Below, one piece after another: positions 1 through 5,901 of a DNA stretch of 7,790 bases. The notes below the pieces were generated by a model. The model was not told the DNA's origin and ran no database searches. It saw only the letters and a list, made by a program, of their open reading frames with translations. The position numbers and the translations under genes were made by a program. The number at the start of each line of letters is the position of its first letter. Within the stretch, counting starts at the first letter, position 1. Source of the DNA: an uncultured Ruminococcus sp. (GTDB lineage Bacteria > Bacillota > Clostridia > Oscillospirales > CAG-272); the NCBI GenBank assembly GCA_902797125.1, contig CADBRS010000111.1:1-7790 (forward strand), read 5' to 3'.

Positions 1-1
1 C

Positions 2-1174
2 ATTGAGATCTCAGATATGGATACCAGATGGGGAATGGCCATCGCACGGTCTGAGGTCGAAGGGACCGTATATGCCCTCCGCAACCAGACCGACGGATAT
101 GTCAAGTCGACAGGCGTCACGTACAGCGGAGCTGTGACAGGCAAAAATATCGATGCATACAACGACCAGACAGATTTGAGTGACTATTCGATCGATTACT
201 CCCGTTCGTACGTTAAACCAACCTCCCGTTTGTATATAGCCGAAGTTCCTGCGGTCTCCGATGTGGATGCGTCCGGTGCCGTTCAGGAAGCGTTGAATAA
301 GGCGGCCAGCACGGGCGGCGTCGTTTATGTCCCGGCGGGCGCATACCTCTTCAAGTCGCCTCTGGTCGTCCCGGCCAATGTGGAACTGAGGGGTGCTTCC
401 AGCGTAGCTAACAGGTGCCAGGGCTCGATCAGTGCAGGGACCATGTTCTATGTTTCTTACGGAACGGGTTCACAGGTCAAACCCGATACGGACCAGGCTT
501 TCATCACCTTAAACGGCAACAATGCCGGACTGAGCGGCATCCGGATCTTCTTTGTCGACAATGATGTTGAGAAAGGAAATCACGGAGAAGGCAACAGTGT
601 TTATGCCGTTCGGGGCAAAGGAAAGGGCGTTTACGTCGTCAACTGCGGGATCGTAGCGGCCGGCTACGGCGTGGACTTCAGGGATTGCGACAATCACTTC
701 ATCAAAAAACTGGTCGCATGGTGTTACTATAACGTGATCACAGCCGGCGGAAAAGACGGCATGATCATCGGGAACCTCTCCAACGCAACGGTCATGTTCC
801 GTACACAGGCCATCATCAGACAATGGCCCAGCTTTTCGAACGAGGGAGGCGGCGCGTTCATCTTCTCCAGGTACCATCTGAACTATCTGATCATTGAAGA
901 TGCAGAAAGAGAAACGCTGCTGAATACCTTTACATACGGATGTTCTTCGCTGGTCACCGTGCTCAACTCAAAAGACGTCATGCTGATCAATATCGGTTCA
1001 GACAACATCGGTGAAAAATCCTATCAGCTGGTGTTCGACAGTTCAGAAGCCATGGCGGCATGCGTGATGAGATATAACGGGTATTCCTTCTCTCAAAACG
1101 GCGGTTTTGTGGCACTCTATTCAAGACTCGCGATCAACGAGGCAGAAGAGCCTACCATCGAGTGGCTCGATTAA
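2..1174 (+). CDS. Right-handed beta-helix (pectate-lyase-like) protein, 5' end outside window
   Basis: Seen: the frame is open from the first bases of the window (Ile-Glu-Ile-Ser-Asp before the first Met at 17), and there is no Shine-Dalgarno site or signal peptide at that Met, so this is the C-terminal part of a longer protein. Numbered from that Met, residues about 79-125 match the opening of the Pectate_lyase_3 / GH28-related fold: a short helix (AVQEALNKA), then a Gly-Gly turn and the strand VVYVPAGAYLF, then VELRGAS. Residues about 160-365 show the repeating short hydrophobic strands and Asn/Gly turns of beta-helix coils. Residues 1-75 may be the end of an earlier domain. Family knowledge: such folds are polysaccharide lyases, hydrolases or binding proteins; no catalytic residues can be assigned here. 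It lies 9 bases upstream of an SGNH esterase lipoprotein gene, so a role with an extracellular polysaccharide is inferred. The substrate is unknown. Confidence 0.8.
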   Translation: MEISDMDTRWGMAIARSEVEGTVYALRNQTDGYVKSTGVTYSGAVTGKNIDAYNDQTDLSDYSIDYSRSYVKPTSRLYIAEVPAVSDVDASGAVQEALNKAASTGGVVYVPAGAYLFKSPLVVPANVELRGASSVANRCQGSISAGTMFYVSYGTGSQVKPDTDQAFITLNGNNAGLSGIRIFFVDNDVEKGNHGEGNSVYAVRGKGKGVYVVNCGIVAAGYGVDFRDCDNHFIKKLVAWCYYNVITAGGKDGMIIGNLSNATVMFRTQAIIRQWPSFSNEGGGAFIFSRYHLNYLIIEDAERETLLNTFTYGCSSLVTVLNSKDVMLINIGSDNIGEKSYQLVFDSSEAMAACVMRYNGYSFSQNGGFVALYSRLAINEAEEPTIEWLD

Positions 1175-1179
1175 GGAGG
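1172..1179 (+). promoter_or_regulatory. Strong ribosome binding site overlapping the upstream stop codon
   Basis: TAAGGAGG is a near-complete match to the 16S rRNA anti-Shine-Dalgarno sequence. Its TAA is also the stop codon of the beta-helix gene. It ends 4 bases before the ATG at 1184, which is close, but a match this long tolerates short spacing. The arrangement fixes the start of the lipoprotein gene and suggests that ribosomes finishing the first gene help to start the second. Confidence 0.85.
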
Positions 1180-1183
1180 GCAT

Positions 1184-3274
1184 ATGAGAAAAAGGTTATT
1201 GACATTTTTGCTTCTTTTGCTGTCCGCGAGTCTGATCATGAGTCTGATCGCTTGCGGGTCCGAAAAGGAACCTGATGAAACAAAAGAGGCAGAAACCGAA
1301 AACACGGGAAGCGAAACGGCCAAAGAAGACGAGACCGCTGCAGGGAAAGAGGAAGACGAATTGCGAGAGAACCAGGAAAAAATCACAGACTTTCTGACCC
1401 TGTACGGAAGAACTGTGGTACAGGGCAAAGAATTGAAACTGTTCTGGACGAACAGCGGCTTCGCTTTCCGCTGTAAAGGAACAGGCGCCTCTGTTCGGAT
1501 CAACCCCAGTTCGACCAACTCAACTTATTATGGGTATGTCAACGTATATGTGGACGGCGCATTTGAACCCGCATCGACAATCTGTGTGTATGCAGCAGGG
1601 AATTATGACTTGATTTCAGGACTCCCGGAAGGAATCCACACGATCGAAGTCCGCAAGCGCAACGAGGCTGCATACGGGCAATCCGCGACACTGTCTTTCT
1701 CTAATCTGAAGGTCACAGACGGAGCATTCTGCGTCAAGCCTCCGGAAAAACCCGATTTCAAAATCGAGTTCATCGGAGACTCGATCACCTGCGGATTCGG
1801 AAATATGATCTACGACGGAACCGGAAATTATACGACCGCGACCGAGGACGGTACGATGACATATGCCGCGCTGACTGCGAAAGCCCTGAATGCGGACATA
1901 TCTGTTATTGCAAGAAGCGGAATCTGTTACGTACAGGGCTCGGATAAGGATTCGATGTTTGGCGAATACGAAAAAACGGCATCTCTTCCGGGCGCCGCTC
2001 TTTCCACTGAACCCTGGAATTTCTCTTCTGATCCGGCAGACGTCGTTGTGATCAATCTCGGGACAAATGACGGCGGTGCAAGGATCGACGGAAAGAGCAT
2101 AACTGCAGCCACTTATACCAGCCAAGCCGTCGAATTTATCGAGATGGTCCGCAGGAACAACCCGGATGCGCTGATCGTCTGGGCATACGGACTGATGGGA
2201 ACGGGTATGGCACCCGCACTTGAAGCGGCTGTGCAGCAAGTGAAGAAAGCAGGGGATGACGACGTTCTGTTTTTGAAGATGAATCCGCTGAACCAAGCCA
2301 AAGAAGGCATTGGCACGCACGGTCACCCCAGTATCCAGACGGATATCGAGAGGGCGCTGACGCTGGCTCAGTTCATTTCAGACGAGATCGGAAGAGACGT
2401 GGACAGGGCGGCTTTACTGAAAGCACAGGTCTACTACGCCGAAAACTACTGGTTGAAGGACGTAGACAAGTATATCCCCACGACTGTCGAGGTTTTGGAA
2501 GAATCGATCGAGAATGCGAAAGCGGTTCTGGCACAACAAACTGCCGGATCTGATTATGAAGCGTTGCGGAAAGCAATCGTTTCGGCTCACGAAGGGTTGC
2601 TGACGACCGAAGACATGTCCGACGTGTATTATGTGATCGATACGTGTGATTCAATGGCCGGCTGGACTTCCGGCGGGAAGAACAAAGGCTTGGATGATGA
2701 GAATCAGATCGGAGGGGAAGGCTGCTTTACGACTGAAGGCAATTTGACCCAGAGCAATATCTATTTCATGCACAATCCCGGACAATACCACATCACGATG
2801 CCTGAGGATTTCGAAAACTGGTATATCGAGATGTGGATCTATATGAGTGACCCTTCAGTGATCTCCGGAGGTAGCTGTCTTGAGTTCTCTCAGGTCGTGG
2901 ATAAGATCGAATTCGCGTGGGACGTCGGCGGACTCGGGCTGCAAGAGGGGTGGAACCATATCCAGCTCAAGATCTCAGGCGCCGCAAAAACGGCGATAGA
3001 TCAGTTCAAGACACTGGAGAATCTGAGATTTTTCCTCTTCCTGAACGGAGAGACCGAATTCAAAATAGACGATATCGTCCTGTCCAAAGGCAAATATGCA
3101 GCAGACAGAGCCGAACTGAGGTTGTTGCTTGAACAGGCGGAGACCATCGAAAGTCCCTCCTGGGCACAAAAAGAGGCTATCGCCTTTGCCAAGGAAGCAA
3201 CGTCTCAGAGAATGGTCGATCTGGCCGTCGAAAAACTGCAAAATGCCGGAATTCAATTTCCGACCGAAGGGTAA
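1184..3274 (+). CDS. Multidomain lipoprotein with SGNH/GDSL esterase domain (carbohydrate esterase family 2-like)
   Basis: A predicted exported lipoprotein of 696 residues. Residues 1-24 form a type II signal peptide: basic start, Leu-rich core and lipobox LIAC with Cys24 as the lipidated residue. A Glu/Lys/Thr-rich linker follows to about 65. Residues about 68-185 look like the beta-sandwich found before the catalytic domain in CE2 esterases. The SGNH hydrolase domain spans about 193-405: block I FIGDSITCGFGN with nucleophile Ser200, block II Gly in ARSG (246), block III NLGTNDGG with Asn295, and block V GTHGHPS with His381. The usual Asp shortly before the catalytic His is absent (Thr378, His379), which fits the Ser-His dyad known for some CE2 enzymes. 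Residues about 408-472 are helical and FIVAR-like. About 482-637 look like a beta-rich lectin-type or carbohydrate-binding module. A helical tail follows (640-690). The likely role is deacetylation of a polysaccharide at the cell surface; substrate and exact CE family are inferred. Confidence 0.85.
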   Translation: MRKRLLTFLLLLLSASLIMSLIACGSEKEPDETKEAETENTGSETAKEDETAAGKEEDELRENQEKITDFLTLYGRTVVQGKELKLFWTNSGFAFRCKGTGASVRINPSSTNSTYYGYVNVYVDGAFEPASTICVYAAGNYDLISGLPEGIHTIEVRKRNEAAYGQSATLSFSNLKVTDGAFCVKPPEKPDFKIEFIGDSITCGFGNMIYDGTGNYTTATEDGTMTYAALTAKALNADISVIARSGICYVQGSDKDSMFGEYEKTASLPGAALSTEPWNFSSDPADVVVINLGTNDGGARIDGKSITAATYTSQAVEFIEMVRRNNPDALIVWAYGLMGTGMAPALEAAVQQVKKAGDDDVLFLKMNPLNQAKEGIGTHGHPSIQTDIERALTLAQFISDEIGRDVDRAALLKAQVYYAENYWLKDVDKYIPTTVEVLEESIENAKAVLAQQTAGSDYEALRKAIVSAHEGLLTTEDMSDVYYVIDTCDSMAGWTSGGKNKGLDDENQIGGEGCFTTEGNLTQSNIYFMHNPGQYHITMPEDFENWYIEMWIYMSDPSVISGGSCLEFSQVVDKIEFAWDVGGLGLQEGWNHIQLKISGAAKTAIDQFKTLENLRFFLFLNGETEFKIDDIVLSKGKYAADRAELRLLLEQAETIESPSWAQKEAIAFAKEATSQRMVDLAVEKLQNAGIQFPTEG

Positions 3275-3307
3275 ATAGACAGGACCATGACGGCGTGATC
3301 CGATAAC

Positions 3308-3350
3308 AAAAAAAGGGGCAGTTTGAACCGCAAGGTTCAAACTGCCCTTT
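3308..3350. terminator. Bidirectional Rho-independent terminator between convergent genes
   Basis: A perfect 14-bp stem (GGGCAGTTTGAACC at 3316-3329 with its complement at 3334-3347) closes on a four-base loop, GCAA, which is a GNRA tetraloop when read on the plus strand. Read on the minus strand the stem is followed by seven T (the A run at 3308-3314), a classic terminator for the phosphatase/DUF4091 unit ending at 3364. Read on the plus strand only TTT follows, but the A run before the stem can pair with it, so it can also end the lipoprotein transcript. Confidence 0.9.
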
Positions 3351-3363
3351 AAAGATGGCAGGC

Positions 3364-4995
3364 TTACTGTTTGAGAGCCTGATTGACGGCATCTCTGGCT
3401 TTTAGGAGGGGAGACGCTTCATCTGTGCACTTGTTGAACGCAATCGGACCCAGTACATTTTCCAGCAAAGCCACGGTCGCCTCATGGCCGATTCGGGACG
3501 CACATAGGTTAAAGGCGGCCAGATCCTGGACAGCTTCCTTGAAAACGAGACCGCGAACGGAATCGAATGCAGTGCCGTCCGGGGCGGGATAGACGATGAA
3601 AGGATCTCCCGCAGGCACTTGGAAGGAACCGGAGTTCTCCAGGTAGGGATTGATCAGGTCATGAGACCCCATGTTGAAATAATAATTGAATCCCCACTGG
3701 AGGAAACCGCGAATCTCATATTTGAACCATTGAGTTCCTATGATGCGGTTTCTGGGGGAGGACTGCGCGATGAACCGGTTGCTCAGATTAGTATGTTGTC
3801 CGCAGCAATAATATGACCACAACCCGGAGATGCCTTTGGAAAGGAAGGAGTCAATATGATCTGTTGCGGGTATCGGCACGTCGACGAGTCCGTCCAGATA
3901 GAAGGCAACGTCTGAAAGCGCGTCCATGATCGGGCGGGAGCCGATCAAAGGTTTGACCAGATCACGCGCTTTGCGGTAAGTCTCAAGACAATTTGCATTC
4001 GGCTCATCTGAAATATGGAAATAGCAGCGATTCAGTACGCCTTTCTCCTCGAGATGAGATACTAAAGCGGGAATAAACGTCTTCAAAAAGTCTGTATAAG
4101 GCTCGGACAGGGAATCCGTTTCCCATCCGAACAGTTTGACGGTTTTGCCGTCCCTGACCCCTACGACTTTAGGCGCTTTTGCCGCGCCCCACTGAGAGAA
4201 CAGGTGGGATATCTCGAAATAGCGGATGCCGTGTTTCAGACACAGACCGATCCATCTGTCCAGATTCGTATAATCAAAAGAATATGCACCGTCGTTCGAG
4301 ACGGTGATCCCGACTAGCTGGACCGTCGGCCGCTCGCCACCGATCTCTGTATCAAGCGGCGGCGTCAGAACCGGGGTCAAAAGCATATTGATGCCCAGAT
4401 CCGAAGCTTTTTGCATGAAGTTTTCGACGATGGACCAATAAGCTTCAGAGAAAACAGGGACGCTGTAGTAGGATGCCAGACAATCCGTATGGAACCAGTT
4501 CGTGATCGTCAGATCTGATTCGGGAAGTCTGACGGGTATGACGTCCAATCGGAGCGATTGTTCTGCGATCGGCTCGTTTTGCTTGTCGGTCACACGCAAT
4601 GTGATCGTCTGCTCCCCCGAAAAGTCCTCTGTATGCAGCGTGACCCACACAGAGCGGAGTTGTCCGGAAGTCAGGATCATACAATCATCATATTGCAGAG
4701 GTTGCAGCCAATCCGGAAAAAGACCCGCTTCGGTAGAGATATATTGGGCAGGATCGCTGCTTGAATATGTCGGGAATCCCACCGGAACAGACTCGACCGA
4801 CCGCAAGGATGAGGGCAATTCGGTCTGGCAACCGACGTGGACGCGGACCGGATCCCGGGAATCCGAAGCCATCAGCAACTGAAAATGGATTTCTTCGTTT
4901 TGAAGCGCAGACATGCGGCGCAGTTCGGGAAAAGAATCGATGGTGTCCTTGAGAAACGGTTTTTCCAAAGACGACGTGATTTTTGTGACGATCAT
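3364..4995 (-). CDS. DUF4091 / GH123-like putative glycoside hydrolase, cytoplasmic
   Basis: The protein has 543 residues. Its N-terminal 155 or so residues are beta-rich (for example VRVHVGC, SVWVTLHT, ITLRV), and the rest alternates strands and helices as in a TIM barrel. The best marker is YFHISDEPN, with adjacent Asp330-Glu331. GH123 beta-N-acetylgalactosaminidases use a neighbouring Asp-Glu pair in substrate-assisted catalysis, and this pair is shared with the wider DUF4091 family. Aromatic-rich stretches downstream (GLWSYYCCGQ near 391-400, GTQWFKYEIRGFLQWGFNYY near 420-439) also fit DUF4091. There is no signal peptide or membrane segment, so it probably acts in the cytoplasm on imported oligosaccharides. 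The start has a good ribosome site 8 bases upstream. It overlaps the upstream phosphatase gene by four bases and ends just before a strong terminator. Specificity for GalNAc is an inference; many DUF4091 proteins are uncharacterised. Confidence 0.8.
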   Translation of the reverse strand: MIVTKITSSLEKPFLKDTIDSFPELRRMSALQNEEIHFQLLMASDSRDPVRVHVGCQTELPSSLRSVESVPVGFPTYSSSDPAQYISTEAGLFPDWLQPLQYDDCMILTSGQLRSVWVTLHTEDFSGEQTITLRVTDKQNEPIAEQSLRLDVIPVRLPESDLTITNWFHTDCLASYYSVPVFSEAYWSIVENFMQKASDLGINMLLTPVLTPPLDTEIGGERPTVQLVGITVSNDGAYSFDYTNLDRWIGLCLKHGIRYFEISHLFSQWGAAKAPKVVGVRDGKTVKLFGWETDSLSEPYTDFLKTFIPALVSHLEEKGVLNRCYFHISDEPNANCLETYRKARDLVKPLIGSRPIMDALSDVAFYLDGLVDVPIPATDHIDSFLSKGISGLWSYYCCGQHTNLSNRFIAQSSPRNRIIGTQWFKYEIRGFLQWGFNYYFNMGSHDLINPYLENSGSFQVPAGDPFIVYPAPDGTAFDSVRGLVFKEAVQDLAAFNLCASRIGHEATVALLENVLGPIAFNKCTDEASPLLKARDAVNQALKQ

Positions 4996-5672
4996 GGTCT
5001 CACACCTCCAAATATTCCTAACAAATCTGACGGATGGTCTGCGATGATATCTGCGTGAACGGATTCAAGGCAGGCCCGTCCACGGAATCCCCAGGCACAG
5101 CCCACGGTAAGCATCCCGGCATTCTGCCCGGTCAGGATATCTACGTCGCTGTCTCCAACCATGGCGGATTCCTGTGAAGAAAAGCCCAGTTTTTCCGCAA
5201 TGAGAAGGGGAACGGTCGGGTCCGGCTTCTTCGGAAGATCCGTCTGCCCCATGACAAGAGCGGGGAGATCCCCCAATAATTGGGCAATCAGCTTTTTTGT
5301 GTACAGATCCTGCTTGTTGGAAAGGACGGCGAACGTATAACCTCTGCCCGCCAATTCCATCAAAGACTCCTTCATGCCTGGATAACAGGTATCCGTATGC
5401 ATATAAGTCAAGCCGTACTGGCCGTCGTATTCTTTCAATACGGTTGAGACCAACTCCGGGTCCGAGGAAAAAGGAGCGGGCATCGAGCGTTCGATGAGTT
5501 TTCTTGCCCCGTTTCCGATAGCCAGCCGGACGTCTTCATAGGTTCTTTCCGGCCAATGATATTTGCGCATCGTCGCGTTGACGGCTTCGTTCAGTGCACC
5601 GAGAGTGTCTGCGATGGTCCCGTCTAAATCGAGGATCAGCAATTTTGTCTGTTCAAACATCGTTTTGTCCAT
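4992..5672 (-). CDS. HAD-superfamily phosphatase, phosphoglycolate phosphatase (Gph/PpaX)-like
   Basis: A predicted cytoplasmic phosphatase of 226 residues, the usual length for this subfamily. All four HAD motifs are present: motif I LDLDGT with nucleophile Asp15 and acid/base Asp17; motif II VLSNK with Ser118; motif III LPKKPDP with Lys149 or Lys148; motif IV VGDSDVD with Asp174 and Asp178 for Mg2+. The helical insert between motifs I and II (about 20-95) is the C1-type cap that sets substrate choice. Family members act on phosphoglycolate, pyrophosphate or sugar phosphates, and sequence alone does not decide. A stop lies two codons before the first Met. The alternative start Met5 (5660) is equally plausible because neither has a good ribosome site. 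It is first in a two-gene unit with the DUF4091 gene, which hints at a sugar phosphate substrate, but this may simply be co-transcription. Confidence 0.9.
   Translation of the reverse strand: MDKTMFEQTKLLILDLDGTIADTLGALNEAVNATMRKYHWPERTYEDVRLAIGNGARKLIERSMPAPFSSDPELVSTVLKEYDGQYGLTYMHTDTCYPGMKESLMELAGRGYTFAVLSNKQDLYTKKLIAQLLGDLPALVMGQTDLPKKPDPTVPLLIAEKLGFSSQESAMVGDSDVDILTGQNAGMLTVGCAWGFRGRACLESVHADIIADHPSDLLGIFGGVRP
5004..5009 (-). promoter_or_regulatory. Ribosome binding site for the DUF4091 gene, inside the end of the phosphatase gene
   Basis: Read on the minus strand, GGAGGT lies 8 bases before the ATG at 4995-4993 and encodes Gly-Gly of the C-terminal GGVRP of the phosphatase. The phosphatase stop TGA (4994-4992) overlaps this ATG as ATGA, the usual layout for coupled translation. 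It decides the start of the DUF4091 protein. Confidence 0.85.
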
Positions 5673-5711
5673 ATCCGATCATCTTTTGCAAGCCTTCCGG
5701 CGAGCAAAAGA

Positions 5712-5740
5712 ATTGTAACACAAAAAAAGACTTTCAGCAA
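5712..5740 (-). promoter_or_regulatory. Predicted sigma-A promoter for the phosphatase/DUF4091 unit
   Basis: Read on the minus strand: -35 TTGCTG (5740-5735), a 17-base spacer, then -10 TACAAT (5717-5712) preceded by TGT, which gives an extended -10 (TGnTACAAT). The spacer contains a run of seven T. Transcription would start near 5705, giving a leader of about 33 bases before the phosphatase start. Confidence 0.7.
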
Positions 5741-5777
5741 GCAACGAGCAGAAAAAGGCATACCAAAGCCAAATCGG

Positions 5778-5796
5778 ATTGTGCAAAATGCACAAT
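5778..5796. repeat. 19-bp palindrome in the divergent intergenic region, candidate operator
   Basis: A perfect inverted repeat, ATTGTGCA-AAA-TGCACAAT, lies almost midway between the two predicted divergent promoters. Arms of 8 bp with a 3-base centre fit a dimeric repressor or activator site. The outer TTGTG...CACAA resembles Rex half-sites, but the spacing is one base shorter than the usual Rex operator, so the regulator is not identified. There is no T run after it, so it is not a terminator. Confidence 0.45.
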
Positions 5797-5838
5797 TGAG
5801 AAAACAAGTGATTATATAATATCGTTAAATCTTTTCCT

Positions 5839-5867
5839 TTGCACGCGCGCGTTGAAAGTGATATAAT
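5839..5867 (+). promoter_or_regulatory. Predicted strong sigma-A promoter of typA
   Basis: -35 TTGCAC (5839-5844), a 17-base spacer and a perfect -10 TATAAT (5862-5867), with TGA just before it making an extended -10. The expected start of transcription is near 5874, leaving a short leader of about 28 bases. The spacer holds the unusual alternating tract GCGCGCG between AT-rich flanks. Confidence 0.85.
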
Positions 5868-5901
5868 ATAGGGCGAGTTTTTACACAAAGAGGTTTAAAG
5901 C

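Noticed and set aside
17..19. ATG at 17 as the true start of the beta-helix protein
   Set aside because: The frame is open to the window edge, there is no ribosome site or signal peptide, and the sequence begins in the middle of a folded region.
1616..2326. Long minus-strand open frame (236 codons) antisense to the SGNH lipoprotein gene
   Set aside because: It lies wholly within a gene with clear domain motifs, its translation resembles no family, and no ribosome site or promoter was seen for it.
5796..5820. Possible second plus-strand promoter (TTGAGA ... TATAAT) upstream of the typA promoter
   Set aside because: The spacer is only 13 bases, too short for sigma-A; the ATTATATAAT at 5811-5820 is simply an AT-rich palindrome.
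5594..5866. Plus-strand 90-codon frame over the phosphatase start and the intergenic region
   Set aside because: Half is antisense to the phosphatase and the rest crosses the promoters; there is no ribosome site and no family resemblance.
5679..5888. Small minus-strand frame with hydrophobic residues covering the divergent intergenic region
   Set aside because: It runs through both predicted promoters and the palindrome, has no Shine-Dalgarno site before its ATG, and its hydrophobic content follows from the AT-rich sequence.
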